Origin: Lachnospiraceae bacterium
Lineage (GTDB): Bacteria; Bacillota; Clostridia; Lachnospirales; Lachnospiraceae
DNA: 64,000 nt
Direction: 5' to 3'
NCBI GenBank assembly: GCA_029063085.1
Contig: JAIDOW010000072.1
Location: 1 to 64,000, forward strand
The position numbers and the translations under genes are program-made. Positions 15,999 through 25,671 of the stretch are shown one piece after another; within the stretch, counting starts at the first letter, position 1, and each line of letters begins with the position of its first letter. The notes beneath the pieces were generated by a model. That model did no database searches, was not told the origin of the DNA, and saw only the letters and a list, made by a program, of their open reading frames with translations.

Positions 15999-18054
15999 TT
16001 ACCGTCACCACCCCTATTGATTGTAATTCTACATTGGATTCAATCTCATTATATGATACCACAATCAAATCCTTAAAATAATCCTTTGTCAGCTTTTTAA
16101 AGTACATTCTTACAATAGGAGAAGTTATGATAATCGGTGCTTTCCCCTGATTTTCCAATTTTTTCATCTCTGTTTCCACAGAATTCAGAATTTTCTTTGT
16201 AACAGCAGGATCTAATGTAATATATGCTCCCTGCTCTGTCTGTTTGACAGAATTCATGATATCCTGTTCAATCCTTGGATCCAGAGTCACTACGGTAGTC
16301 ATTTCACCGTCAGAAAAATATGTGTTGGAAATGGCACGTTTTAACCTTTGTCTTACATATTCCGTCAACACATCTGTATCCCTTGTAGTTGCGGCATAAT
16401 CAGCCAAAGTTTCAAAAATAGTGACTAGATCTCTGATAGAAACTCCTTCCGAAAGAAGATTCTGTAATACTTTTTGTATCTCTCCAGCACCAAGCAGCTT
16501 AGGCACCAGTTCATCCACTAATGTAGTATTATTTTCTTTTACATTATTAATCAGATTTTGTACATCCTGTCTTGTCAGCAGTTCATCTAAATGTGACTTT
16601 ATAATCTCCGTTAAATGTGTTGCTATAATGGAAGGTGGATCCACTACAGTATAACCCATGGATTCTGCACGTTCACGCTGTGCTTCAGTAATCCAGATAG
16701 CCGGCAGATGGAAGGACGGTTCAAACGTAGGAATTCCCGTAATCTCCTCTTCAACATAACCCGGATTCATAGCCATATAGTGATCGAATAAAATCTCTCC
16801 CTCACTAATCTGTATTCCTTTAATCTTAATAATATACTGGTTTGGATTCAACTGTATATTATCTCGTAGTCTTATAATCGGTACTACTGCACCAAGCTCC
16901 AATGCGATCTGCCGTCTGATCATAACCACACGGTCTAACAAATCTCCACCCTGATTGACATCTGCTAATGGAATAATACCATAACCAAACTCCAATTCAA
17001 TGGGGTCAACCTGAAGCAGAGCATTGACATTTTCATGTCTTCGAATCTCATCTGCCTGTACTTCTTCTTCCTGTACTTCATCCTCAATTGCCGCAATCTC
17101 TTTAGAATGCTCTAAAAGTCTTCCAACTACGATAGTTCCCAGTCCCAGAGCCAGATAAATCAGGATTCTGCCTTCATTACGGAGAGGGGTAAATATACCC
17201 AGAAAACATAGTGTACCACCAACCATATATAATACTTTTGGCACATGAAAAAGCTGACCGATCATCAGATCGCCGATATTATCTGACTTAGAAGCCTTTG
17301 TAACAAGGATACCTGTTGCAACAGATATCAGCATGGACGGAATCTGCGAAACCAATCCGTCACCAATCGTCAAAATAGTGTATCTTGACAAAGCTTCAGA
17401 CAATTCCATATTCTGCATCACCACACCCATGACAATACCGCCTACAAGATTGATTAAAGTAATGATCAGACCTGCTGTGGCATCTCCCTTCACGTACTTG
17501 GTAGCACCATCCATGGAACCAAAGAACGCTGATTCCTGCTGTATCTTCTCCCGTCTCTCCATTGCTTCTTTATCTGTAATGGCTCCTGTATTCAAATCCG
17601 CATCAATAGCCATCTGCTTACCAGGCATAGCATCCAGAGTAAAACGTGCCGTTACTTCTGACACACGCTCTGAACCCTTGTTGATAACTACCATCTGCAC
17701 AATTACTAATACAATAAAAATAATTGCCCCGATAACAAGATTACCTCCGCCAACAAAATTACCGAAAGTCTCTACTACAACTCCCGGCTGACCTGTTGAC
17801 AGAATCAGTCTGGTTGAAGAAATATTTAATGAAATTCTAAAAATGGTTGAAAACAAAAGAATAGTGGGAAAACTTGACATATCCAGTGTATTCTCTGCAT
17901 ACAGACAATTAAATAAAATCGCCAGAGCTATAGTTAAATTAACAGTAATAAATAAGTCCAACAGCAGAGATGGAATAGGAATAATGAAAAAGATAACGGC
18001 TAATAACAAGTACAGTCCTACAAATAAATCTCCTCTAAAGCTTATCCGTTTCAT
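15988..18054 (-). CDS. flhA: FlhA, flagellar export gate
   Basis: 688 residues: about eight N-terminal membrane segments (to about residue 320) with the conserved FHIPEP-family loop (RFTLDAMPGKQMAIDADL), then a large cytoplasmic domain that forms the nonameric ring accepting chaperone-substrate complexes. Length is usual. AGGAGGTGAAAAAGG precedes ATG 18054, 60 nt after flhB, one of the longer gaps in this part of the locus. Confidence 0.97.
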   Translation of the reverse strand: MKRISFRGDLFVGLYLLLAVIFFIIPIPSLLLDLFITVNLTIALAILFNCLYAENTLDMSSFPTILLFSTIFRISLNISSTRLILSTGQPGVVVETFGNFVGGGNLVIGAIIFIVLVIVQMVVINKGSERVSEVTARFTLDAMPGKQMAIDADLNTGAITDKEAMERREKIQQESAFFGSMDGATKYVKGDATAGLIITLINLVGGIVMGVVMQNMELSEALSRYTILTIGDGLVSQIPSMLISVATGILVTKASKSDNIGDLMIGQLFHVPKVLYMVGGTLCFLGIFTPLRNEGRILIYLALGLGTIVVGRLLEHSKEIAAIEDEVQEEEVQADEIRRHENVNALLQVDPIELEFGYGIIPLADVNQGGDLLDRVVMIRRQIALELGAVVPIIRLRDNIQLNPNQYIIKIKGIQISEGEILFDHYMAMNPGYVEEEITGIPTFEPSFHLPAIWITEAQRERAESMGYTVVDPPSIIATHLTEIIKSHLDELLTRQDVQNLINNVKENNTTLVDELVPKLLGAGEIQKVLQNLLSEGVSIRDLVTIFETLADYAATTRDTDVLTEYVRQRLKRAISNTYFSDGEMTTVVTLDPRIEQDIMNSVKQTEQGAYITLDPAVTKKILNSVETEMKKLENQGKAPIIITSPIVRMYFKKLTKDYFKDLIVVSYNEIESNVELQSIGVVTVNDN

Positions 18055-18114
18055 ATTCCTTTTTCACCTCCTGTCAATCTAGTTCATCTCATTCTGCGTT
18101 TAATTTATGTAAGG

Positions 18115-19239
18115 TCAGCCGACCTTATTATGCAGCTGGTATACATATGCCAGCACTTCCGCTACCGCCTGATACAACTCCGGTGGTATCTCTGCTCCCA
18201 AATCTACATTATAGTAGAGCATTCTTGCCAATGGTTTATTCTCTACAATTTCTACCTGACTCTCTTTTGCAATCTCTTTAATCCTGCCGGCAAGAAAATC
18301 CGTTCCCTTCGCCACAACGATCGGAGCTTGTCCCTGCCCTGATTTGTAAGATAATGCAACAGCAAAATGGGTAGGATTTGTAATGACAACATCCGCCTCC
18401 GGTATGGCAGCCATCATACGCCGCTGTGCCGCCTGCATCATACGCTGCCTCTGCTGCCCTTTTACTTTGGGATCTCCTTCCTGATTCTTAAATTCGTCTT
18501 TTACTTCCTGTTTTGTCATTTTATTATCCTGCTTAAATTTCCATTTCTGATACATAAAATCCAAAGCACCGATTATACAAAACAAAGCACATATCTTAAT
18601 TCCCAACTCCAGAATAATATCATACATCAATAACAGACTCTGGTTTAAGGAAATATCATAAATTAAATAAATTTCATGTATATGATCCATGACGACATTA
18701 TATGCCAGATAAGAAATCACAATAACCTTTACAACTGATTTTAACAGCTGTATCAATGTGTTCAGGGAAAATATCCTCTTAAATCCACTAATCGGACTTA
18801 GTTTGCTGAATTTGGGGTGTAATGGCTTGGTAGTAATTTTAAACTGAAACTGAAGGGAATTACTGTAAAAAGCCACAATAAATCCAAGTCCTAAAAATGG
18901 CAATATCACAATCCCCACACTCATAAGACCTTTTACTAACAGATAAGAAAATCCAGCCACATCTATCCCGTTCTCAACATACCGGGGAATCAATGTATAA
19001 AAGTCATCAAATGTCTTTAGTAAATGACCTCCGACAAATTTTAACGCAAATTTCAAGCAGAGAAATAACGCTATGAGAGTTGCGGCTGTAGGAATCTCAG
19101 TACTTTTAGCAACATTACCTTCATTTCTTACATCTTTTAATTTTTTGGAAGTTGCATCTTCTGTTTTTTCTCCTCCCGGACCTTCCTTAGCAAACATCTG
19201 AAGGTCTAATGGGAGTAATATTTTATATTCATACTTCAT
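18115..19239 (-). CDS. flhB: FlhB, export switch protein
   Basis: 374 residues: four membrane segments and a C-terminal cytoplasmic domain with the autocleavage site NPTH ([12 protein letters not shown]). FlhB switches export from rod/hook to filament substrates with FliK. The C-terminal [18 protein letters not shown] is typical. The frame opens at GTG 19251, but ATG 19239 is preferred since GGAG overlaps the GTG and lies 11 nt before the ATG. The [17 protein letters not shown] start resembles that of other clostridial FlhB proteins. Confidence 0.96.
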   Translation of the reverse strand: MKYEYKILLPLDLQMFAKEGPGGEKTEDATSKKLKDVRNEGNVAKSTEIPTAATLIALFLCLKFALKFVGGHLLKTFDDFYTLIPRYVENGIDVAGFSYLLVKGLMSVGIVILPFLGLGFIVAFYSNSLQFQFKITTKPLHPKFSKLSPISGFKRIFSLNTLIQLLKSVVKVIVISYLAYNVVMDHIHEIYLIYDISLNQSLLLMYDIILELGIKICALFCIIGALDFMYQKWKFKQDNKMTKQEVKDEFKNQEGDPKVKGQQRQRMMQAAQRRMMAAIPEADVVITNPTHFAVALSYKSGQGQAPIVVAKGTDFLAGRIKEIAKESQVEIVENKPLARMLYYNVDLGAEIPPELYQAVAEVLAYVYQLHNKVG

Positions 19240-19257
19240 CTGTACAAACACTCCATA

Positions 19258-20037
19258 CTAATAAAAGGCTTTTAAGACTTCCATTATAATTTCCTGCATC
19301 TGATGATACACAAATTCTGTAATATTGGGAAGAAACCCTAGTGTAACGTATATAATGGCAAATCCAGCAAATATTTTCATCTGTATACCAACCACAAACA
19401 TATTCATCTGTGGTGCCGTTTTTGCCAAAACACCTAAAATCACATTTAGCAGCATAATTGTGATTAAAATTGGCATTCCAATACGGAGAGCAATCACAAA
19501 ATAATCTATCATATACTGTATCACGGTATCATAAAGCTTCCCGCTATCAATCGTTACCCTGCCAATCGGAATCAGCTGAAAAGAATCCGACAGTGCAGAC
19601 AATATAAAATAATGCATATTGGAACACAGCATTATAATCATAACTAACATATTATAGTATTCTGCGGTTATCGTTGCATCCGTATTGAAGGTGGGATCAA
19701 AATTAGATACCATGGAAAATCCCAGTTCCCGGTCTATAAATTGTCCGGCCATACCGATGATAGAAATTGCTATACTTGACATAAACCCCATGCTTAATCC
19801 TACAATCAGTTCTTTCAGTAAAATAACCGTATATTCTAAAAAAGTAGTATATCCAAGAGGCACATAAGGATATATAGCAAAGATTGCATATGCAACTGCA
19901 ATACCAAGAAAAATCTTCACTCTTCTGATTGTATTTGTATTACCAAAAATGGGGGCAAACGCAATTGCACCCATTACTCTGGAAAAAATAACCAAATAGT
20001 ATTCAAAATGGTAGATTGAAAAAGACTGCTCAATCAT
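19258..20037 (-). CDS. fliR: FliR, flagellar export gate component
   Basis: 259 residues with six predicted membrane segments and the conserved loop MVSNFDPTFNTDA near residue 110. FliR assembles with FliP and FliQ into the helical core of the export gate. It lies 3 nt after fliQ and 18 nt before flhB. Not fused to FlhB, unlike in some clostridia. Confidence 0.95.
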   Translation of the reverse strand: MIEQSFSIYHFEYYLVIFSRVMGAIAFAPIFGNTNTIRRVKIFLGIAVAYAIFAIYPYVPLGYTTFLEYTVILLKELIVGLSMGFMSSIAISIIGMAGQFIDRELGFSMVSNFDPTFNTDATITAEYYNMLVMIIMLCSNMHYFILSALSDSFQLIPIGRVTIDSGKLYDTVIQYMIDYFVIALRIGMPILITIMLLNVILGVLAKTAPQMNMFVVGIQMKIFAGFAIIYVTLGFLPNITEFVYHQMQEIIMEVLKAFY

Positions 20038-20040
20038 AAG

Positions 20041-20310
20041 CTACCCCACATAGGTTGAAAAATTTTCAAATAGCCTGGTCATAAACTCTATTATATTGTC
20101 CATAATCCAGCCACCACAAAGAATCAAAGTAATAAATATACTGAGAATCTTTGGTACAAACGTTAACGTCTGCTCCTGTATTGAAGTAACTGTCTGAAAA
20201 ATACTAATCACAAGACCTACTGTCAAGGATATCAGCAAAAGCGGGGCAGAACATTTTATAATCAGCCATAGTGCTTCTCTTGCAATATCCATTACGATTC
20301 CTGTACTCAT
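20041..20310 (-). CDS. fliQ: FliQ, flagellar export gate component
   Basis: 89 residues with two membrane hairpin helices (ALWLIIKCSAPLLLISLTVG and VPKILSIFITLILCGGW) and the family pattern TSIQEQTLTFVPK between them. Four FliQ copies brace FliP/FliR in the export gate. Size and position between fliP and fliR are canonical. Confidence 0.95.
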   Translation of the reverse strand: MSTGIVMDIAREALWLIIKCSAPLLLISLTVGLVISIFQTVTSIQEQTLTFVPKILSIFITLILCGGWIMDNIIEFMTRLFENFSTYVG

Positions 20311-20339
20311 TCTTACACTTCCAATCTATTCTTACATCG

Positions 20340-21206
20340 TCAGTAATGAAAACTCTTCACCAATTCTCCAATAACCAGATTCCAACCATTTGCCATTACA
20401 AACAGTAAAATCTTAAACGGCATGGAAATAGTTGTTGGCGGCAGCATCATCATACCCATTGCCATTAATGTAGACGCTACAACCATATCAATTATAATAA
20501 ATGGTATATATATCAGAAATCCGATAATAAAAGATTTCCTTAATTCCCCCATCATAAAAGCAGGAATCAATACAGAGTTTGGAATATCCGTTATTTCTTC
20601 AACCGTATCAATCCTTGCCAAATCCAAAAAGAAATTGATATCCTTTGGCTCAACATTATTCACCATAAAGTCTCTAAGCGGCTGCATACACGCCTTAAGT
20701 CCTTCTTCCTGTGTGATTTCTCCTCTGGATAACGGTCCAATCCCCTCTTCATTGATCCTCTCTATCGTAGGTGTCATAATAAAAAGAGTCAAAAACAACG
20801 CTAGCCCTATCAAAACATTATTGGGTGGCGTCGATTGTGTACCAAGAGCTGTCCTTAAAAAATGGAATACAACAATAATTCTGGTAAATGACGTCATCAT
20901 TACAACGATTGATGGAGCTAATGATATTACAGTAATAACTAAAAGCATCTGGAGTGTACCAGCCAGTGTGCCCTCGTCGTTTTTGGTATCGACAGTCACT
21001 CCCATTGTAAATGGTACACCTTCCTCCAGATTAGTTATTTGTTCATTCTCATCATTAATTGTATCGCCTGCGGTTCCTGTAGCCTGTACATGATATCCCA
21101 CACACATAACAGAAAAAATAATCAGATAAGCAATTATAAACTTTTTAATATGAATATGTTCCAATATCCATCTTATTGTTTTATTGTTATTCATCTTGTT
21201 TTTCAT
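20340..21206 (-). CDS. fliP: FliP, flagellar export gate component
   Basis: 288 residues. It has an N-terminal signal-like helix (about 17-37), a periplasm-side linker, then the FliP core: MMTSFTRIIVVFHFLRTALG, LTLFIMTPT, and the C-terminal hydrophobic block ending VIGELVKSF. FliP forms the pentameric gate core with FliQ and FliR. It overlaps fliO by 20 nt. No clear SD lies before either ATG 21206 or the in-frame ATG 21194, suggesting coupling to fliO; the exact start is uncertain. Confidence 0.95.
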   Translation of the reverse strand: MKNKMNNNKTIRWILEHIHIKKFIIAYLIIFSVMCVGYHVQATGTAGDTINDENEQITNLEEGVPFTMGVTVDTKNDEGTLAGTLQMLLVITVISLAPSIVVMMTSFTRIIVVFHFLRTALGTQSTPPNNVLIGLALFLTLFIMTPTIERINEEGIGPLSRGEITQEEGLKACMQPLRDFMVNNVEPKDINFFLDLARIDTVEEITDIPNSVLIPAFMMGELRKSFIIGFLIYIPFIIIDMVVASTLMAMGMMMLPPTTISMPFKILLFVMANGWNLVIGELVKSFHY

Positions 21207-21552
21207 TTTTTATTTTATTCAGTATATTTTTAAAGTTAATCGGTTCCAATGATGCTTCACGCGCTTTGATCTCTGATTCATCCAAATGGGCTAATACAGA
21301 TACCTGATCCTTGCAGACCGCAAGTGCCAGATATTGATTGCCAATCTTCACAATCTCAATCAATTTATTATTAGATAGGCGGAACACCTCGATTACTTTT
21401 ATATTACTGTTCTTATTTATGACATTGGATTGATAGCTTCCAGTAATTCTCGCCGTCATATAGGCAAGAAAAAGAACAAAGAAAAATAACAAGACAACAC
21501 AAATCAACTGCCCTATACTCTCCAAACTGGAAGACGACTTCGATAAAATCAT
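21187..21552 (-). CDS. fliO: FliO (FliZ-type) export assembly protein
   Basis: 121 residues: one membrane segment (about 15-36) followed by a small cytoplasmic beta domain (VIEVFRLSNNKLIEIVKIGNQYLALAV). FliO helps assemble the FliP ring. Sequence conservation is low in this family; length, topology and position between cheY and fliP support the call. The frame opens with a TTG at 21561; ATG 21552, 1-2 nt after the cheY stop, is preferred. Confidence 0.85.
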   Translation of the reverse strand: MILSKSSSSLESIGQLICVVLLFFFVLFLAYMTARITGSYQSNVINKNSNIKVIEVFRLSNNKLIEIVKIGNQYLALAVCKDQVSVLAHLDESEIKAREASLEPINFKNILNKIKNEKQDE

Positions 21553-21553
21553 A

Positions 21554-21916
21554 TTATCCAACTGCCTTCTGAACTGCCTCTAATACACGTTCCGGCTGGA
21601 ACGGTTTTACAATAAAATCTCTGGCACCCGACTGAATACTCTCAATTACCATCGCCTGCTGTCCCATTGCAGAACACATAACGATACTTGCATTCGGATC
21701 AGATTCTTTAATCTTCTTAAGTGCCTGAATTCCATCCATTTCAGGCATGGTAATATCCATCAATACAAGATCCGGCTGGGTCTCAGCATACTTTTCAACG
21801 GCCTTCAATCCATTTTCTGCTTCCCCTGCAATTGTGTAACCATTCTTTACTAAAATGTCCTTGATCATCATTCTCATAAAAGCTGCATCATCACAAATTA
21901 AAATACTCTTTGCCAT
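21554..21916 (-). CDS. cheY: Chemotaxis response regulator CheY
   Basis: 120-residue single receiver domain with all key residues: Asp9/Asp10 (ICDDAAFMR), phospho-acceptor Asp54 (LVLMDITMPEMDG), Ser in MCSAMGQ at the conserved Thr/Ser site, and Lys in FIVKPF. CheY-P binds FliM and FliY to change motor behaviour. It lies between fliY and fliO as in B. subtilis. ATG 21916 with GGAG 9 nt upstream is preferred over the 21931 codon. Confidence 0.97.
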   Translation of the reverse strand: MAKSILICDDAAFMRMMIKDILVKNGYTIAGEAENGLKAVEKYAETQPDLVLMDITMPEMDGIQALKKIKESDPNASIVMCSAMGQQAMVIESIQSGARDFIVKPFQPERVLEAVQKAVG

Positions 21917-21945
21917 AATTATATTCTCCATTTCATAAAAATACT

Positions 21946-23130
21946 TTATTCTTTAATGATATCAGTTATTCTGACACCAAAGCTCTCTTCAATTACGACT
22001 ACCTCTCCTTTTGCAACCAGCTTACCATTTACCAAAACATTAATCGGCTCACCAGCAAGCTTATCCAATTCAATAATTGTTCCCGGTGCAAACTCTAAAA
22101 TCTCTTTGATAGATTTACTGGTCCTTCCCAGTTCAACTGTAACTTCCAGCGGAACATCCATAATCAAATCCATGTTTTCCTGCTGGGTAATCGGGTTCAC
22201 AGCTGCATTAAATGGCTGGAACTGAACCGGCTGTACATTTACATCCTGTACAGGAACGTAATTATATGGCATCGGCTGTCCCATCTGCGGTGGCATCTGC
22301 CCCATCATCGGCTGTCCCATCTGTGGCGGCATCTGATTCATCATCGGCTGTCCCATCTGCGGTGGTGCCTGACCTGCTGCCGGCTGTACAGGACTGGCAG
22401 CAGGTGGTGTTTGCGGTGCTGCTGCCGGAGCTGCCGACTCCGGTTCCTGACTGGAAATAAACTTGGTATATAACTCCTTTGCCAGGTCAATTGGATACAA
22501 CTGCATGATACTGCTGTTCACCAACTCACCAATCTCCATTTTGAAAAGAACCTTTACAAAAGAATTATTATAGAAAGAACCTACCTTTTCCTCGTCTATT
22601 TCGTCAACCAGACTTACCAAATCCGCTGTCGGTGGTGAAATATCAACCATCTCTCCCAACATTGTGGATAACGATGTAGCAGAGGAGCCCATCATCTGAT
22701 TCATCGCTTCACAGATTGCACTTAAATGTAATTCTGACAACTCATCTACAAGATTTGTTCCATCTCCTCCCATCATTAAATCTGTTATTACTTTAACATC
22801 ATCTTCTCTAAGAATCAAGACATTATTGCCATCAATTCCCTCTTTGTATGAAATTGTTATAAAAACACATGGCTTTTCATAATCGGCTACCAATTCATCC
22901 CATTTACTTATTGTTACTGATGGTGTAGTAATCGTTACCTTCTGATTTACCAGCGAATATAATGTAGTTGCTGCCGTTCCCATACAGATGTTTGAGATCT
23001 CTCCAATCGCATCGCATTCCTGTGCGGTTAAAGTACTACCGGAGGCAGAATCTGTGGCGGCATCACTATCATCACCGGCTGTATTGCCAAGCAATGCATT
23101 TATTTCTTCTTGTGATAACATCCCATCCAT
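21946..23130 (-). CDS. fliY: FliY, switch protein and CheY-P phosphatase (FliN C-domain)
   Basis: 394 residues. N-terminal MLSQEEINALL is the FliM-like CheY-P binding motif. A CheC-like phosphatase domain follows with two active helices (GEISNICMGTAATTLYSLV and AICEAMNQMMGSSATSLST). The middle (about 230-295) is Ala/Pro then Met/Pro/Gln-rich and contains a 12-residue tandem repeat. The C-terminal SpoA domain (LDVPLEVTVELGRTSKSIKE-like region to the end) corresponds to FliN in the C-ring. It lies between fliM and cheY. FliY is the main CheY-P phosphatase at the motor in Firmicutes. Confidence 0.96.
   Translation of the reverse strand: MDGMLSQEEINALLGNTAGDDSDAATDSASGSTLTAQECDAIGEISNICMGTAATTLYSLVNQKVTITTPSVTISKWDELVADYEKPCVFITISYKEGIDGNNVLILREDDVKVITDLMMGGDGTNLVDELSELHLSAICEAMNQMMGSSATSLSTMLGEMVDISPPTADLVSLVDEIDEEKVGSFYNNSFVKVLFKMEIGELVNSSIMQLYPIDLAKELYTKFISSQEPESAAPAAAPQTPPAASPVQPAAGQAPPQMGQPMMNQMPPQMGQPMMGQMPPQMGQPMPYNYVPVQDVNVQPVQFQPFNAAVNPITQQENMDLIMDVPLEVTVELGRTSKSIKEILEFAPGTIIELDKLAGEPINVLVNGKLVAKGEVVVIEESFGVRITDIIKE
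22271..22375 (-). repeat. 36-bp tandem repeat inside fliY
   Basis: Three copies of a 36-bp unit start at 22271, 22307 and 22343 on the plus strand (each beginning ATCGGCTGTCCCATCTG). They encode a 12-residue Met/Gly/Gln/Pro unit (QMPPQMGQPM type) in the linker between the phosphatase and SpoA domains. The in-frame period means copy changes would alter linker length without a frameshift. Confidence 0.9.
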
Positions 23131-23134
23131 GTCC

Positions 23135-24112
23135 CTACTCCTCTCTTATAATTTCTGTTACCTTAACGGCATATTTATCTCCACCAGCACCAGGTAACGC
23201 TTTAAATTTAACAATATTACCTACATAAACATCCAACTCATTATCTACATGGGTATTCAGTCTAATAATATCGCCAATTTGCAAATTAATAAAATCAATA
23301 ACTGAAATACTGCTCTTTCCGAGCAATGCCTTTATCGGTATCTGTGCCTTATTAATTGCAGTCTCAATATATTCATCATAAGTCTGCTCATCCTTGTTCT
23401 GCATCGTAGAAAACCAATATTTTGTATTTAACTTATCCATAATATCTTCCAGCGTCATAAACGGAAGACAGATATTCATAAGACCTTCTACTGTACCGAT
23501 TGCAACATTAATTGTGACAATTGCTATCATCTCACTTGGTGAAATAATCTGTGCAAACTGTGGATTCGTTTCAATCCTCTCCAGCCTTGGCTGAACCTCA
23601 ATTACATTTTCCCATGGTTCCCTGAGAAGATCTACCAAAACCACAAAAATTCTTTCCAAAACAGACAATTCAATCTCAGAAAAATTCCTCTGCTTTTCAA
23701 GGGGATCTCCCATTCCACCAAGCATACGGTCAATAATCGTAAATCCCAGATTGGATGCCAATTCAATCAATATATTACCGTTAAGTGGCTCGAAGTTAAC
23801 AATCCCGAGCAACACAGGATCCGATAACGCATTGGAAAATTCAGAATATGTAACTGCTTCTGAACTCATAACATCAATCTGTACATTTTTCCGTAAATAT
23901 GCCGGTAAATTACTAGAAACCAGTCTGCCAAAATGCTCAAATATAATCTCCAACGTCCTCAAATGTTCCTTTGAGAACTTAGCAGGTCTAGCAAAATCAT
24001 AATCTTTAATTTTAACCGCCGGTTCGTCATTCACTTCATCTACATCTAACTCACCGGAATTTAATTGTTTCAGCAACGCATCAATCTCATTTTGAGACAG
24101 CACATCTGCCAT
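23135..24112 (-). CDS. fliM: FliM, flagellar motor switch protein
   Basis: 325 residues: N-terminal CheY-P binding peptide (LSQNEIDALLKQL), CheC-like middle domain that binds FliG (NILIELASNLGFTIIDRMLGG), and a C-terminal SpoA domain (INLQIGDIIRLNTHVDNELDVYVG). Canonical length and position before fliY. The gap to fliL is 75 nt, with no feature other than the fliM ribosome binding site. Confidence 0.96.
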   Translation of the reverse strand: MADVLSQNEIDALLKQLNSGELDVDEVNDEPAVKIKDYDFARPAKFSKEHLRTLEIIFEHFGRLVSSNLPAYLRKNVQIDVMSSEAVTYSEFSNALSDPVLLGIVNFEPLNGNILIELASNLGFTIIDRMLGGMGDPLEKQRNFSEIELSVLERIFVVLVDLLREPWENVIEVQPRLERIETNPQFAQIISPSEMIAIVTINVAIGTVEGLMNICLPFMTLEDIMDKLNTKYWFSTMQNKDEQTYDEYIETAINKAQIPIKALLGKSSISVIDFINLQIGDIIRLNTHVDNELDVYVGNIVKFKALPGAGGDKYAVKVTEIIREE

Positions 24113-24187
24113 ATTTTCACCTCCAATAGCCTGCCAGTCTTTTTTATTCGGGAACCATCATCTTCCCCATATCATATTGAATAAAAA

Positions 24188-24706
24188 TTACTGGGACGAC
24201 TGGGTCGTGAACTTACTAAATGACACTCTATATATACATTGTGTCCCATATTTCTTTTGAAGGCTGCTAAGAATCTGTTTTTTAATTTTCTCCTGAGTCT
24301 CCTGATCTGCCACTTCTGCATATGTGTAATTCTGAATAATGTTACGTGCTTCATCAAATACTGCTCCTTGTGCATCTGCCAGAACAGCATTCAAATCGTC
24401 ATACTCCTTTGATGACTTATCCATTTCTAAAGTCAGACCAACCTGCACATAACCATTCTTTCCACTGCCGTCATCCTTCAGGTTTACAACCTGTGCTTCT
24501 ACATTATATGTTGCAATATTTTCCAACGCAACTGATGGCTGACCATCATTACTCTCCAATTCCAAATTCAATGCTGATGCAATCTGCGTAATCAGATTAT
24601 TGGTTTTCTTCGCAGATGGCATACAGACAAATACCAGCATAACGTTTAAAATCAAATTCACAACACAGAGAGCTAAAATAATGACTGTAATTAAATTCTT
24701 TTTCAT
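24188..24706 (-). CDS. fliL: FliL, stator-associated basal body protein
   Basis: 172 residues: short basic N-terminus, one membrane segment (about 6-28) and an extracytoplasmic domain (YNVEAQVVNLKDDGSGKNGYV ...). FliL rings surround the MotAB stator and support its activation. Identity is weak in the family, but topology, length and location between motB and fliM fit. The C-terminal RVSFSKFTTQ is typical of FliL ends. Confidence 0.88.
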   Translation of the reverse strand: MKKNLITVIILALCVVNLILNVMLVFVCMPSAKKTNNLITQIASALNLELESNDGQPSVALENIATYNVEAQVVNLKDDGSGKNGYVQVGLTLEMDKSSKEYDDLNAVLADAQGAVFDEARNIIQNYTYAEVADQETQEKIKKQILSSLQKKYGTQCIYRVSFSKFTTQSSQ

Positions 24707-24715
24707 GACCTTCTC

Positions 24716-25669
24716 CTATCTTTTTGTTTGTGTATCAGAATTCAACTGATTATATATCTTAATAGATACCCGGCGGTTCTTAGCCCGCCCTTCTTCCGTC
24801 TGGTTAGAGGCAACTGGACGGCTTTCTCCATATCCAGCAACCTTCATATTAGCTTCTATTAAATTAGCATTTTCCATAACGTATTCAAGCACCTTGGTAG
24901 CTCTCGCAGTGGACAAATAACGATTGCTTTCATATCGGGAATTATGAATCGGTACATTATCGGTATGCCCTTCTATCTCAATCACACAATCCTTGTATCG
25001 TTCCATAATCGTCGCTATCTTTTGCATGAAAATCTTTGCATCCTGTCGAATCTCCGCCTGACCAGCATTAAATAAAATAGCTCCGTTCAAATCCAGAGAA
25101 ACATATTGCGCATTATAATCCAATATAACTTCATTATCAATACTGTAGGACTCTGTCATTTGTGAAATCTCATCATACATCTCTTCCGACTGTTCCAAGC
25201 CCTGTTTTCCCAACATTTCTTTCAATTCTTTTTCTGTCAACGAATCTTCTTTGGTGTTTTGGGTAATTCCGCTTTCACTTGTCAGATCCTCCGTATTCGG
25301 TTCCACACTATCAGGCTGATCAGATTTGTCTTCTTTCCCATCATCAGCACCAGTAGATGATAAATCCTGATTATTTCCCTCCACCTCGGAGGATACTCCG
25401 ATATATTCTAATACCGACTCAATTCCCGGAAGCTGCGTGACACCTCCCGATACGATCTGTCCCTCCACTAAAGAAACGGCTCCTGACTGGAAAATACTAA
25501 AACTCATATTATCAAAAGATGCTGCAATCCTTTGAATCTTTCCCTCATCCATCGTAGAACTCGCAAACAGTAAAACGAAGAAACAAAGCAACAGATTCAT
25601 CAAATCACTAAATGTAGCCATCCAAGCCGGCGAACCTTCCTCAGCAGGTTTTTCTCTTTTTTTGGCCAA
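24716..25669 (-). CDS. motB: MotB, stator subunit
   Basis: 317 residues. The single membrane helix carries the ion-binding Asp22 (WMATFSDLMNLLLCFFVLLF). A plug/linker region rich in Glu/Ser (about 85-165) is longer than in many MotB proteins. The C-terminal OmpA-like domain has the peptidoglycan-binding motif IEIEGHTDNVPIHNSRYESN. It starts 2 nt after the motA stop. Ion specificity (H+ or Na+) cannot be decided from these residues alone. Confidence 0.95.
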   Translation of the reverse strand: MAKKREKPAEEGSPAWMATFSDLMNLLLCFFVLLFASSTMDEGKIQRIAASFDNMSFSIFQSGAVSLVEGQIVSGGVTQLPGIESVLEYIGVSSEVEGNNQDLSSTGADDGKEDKSDQPDSVEPNTEDLTSESGITQNTKEDSLTEKELKEMLGKQGLEQSEEMYDEISQMTESYSIDNEVILDYNAQYVSLDLNGAILFNAGQAEIRQDAKIFMQKIATIMERYKDCVIEIEGHTDNVPIHNSRYESNRYLSTARATKVLEYVMENANLIEANMKVAGYGESRPVASNQTEEGRAKNRRVSIKIYNQLNSDTQTKR

Positions 25670-25671
25670 TC

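Noticed and set aside
17333-17791. 152-codon plus-strand ORF within flhA
   Set aside because: Antisense shadow of a conserved gene; no RBS and no recognisable protein features.
20422-21093. 223-codon plus-strand ORF within fliP
   Set aside because: Antisense shadow of a well conserved gene with hydrophobic composition reflecting fliP codons; no RBS or context.
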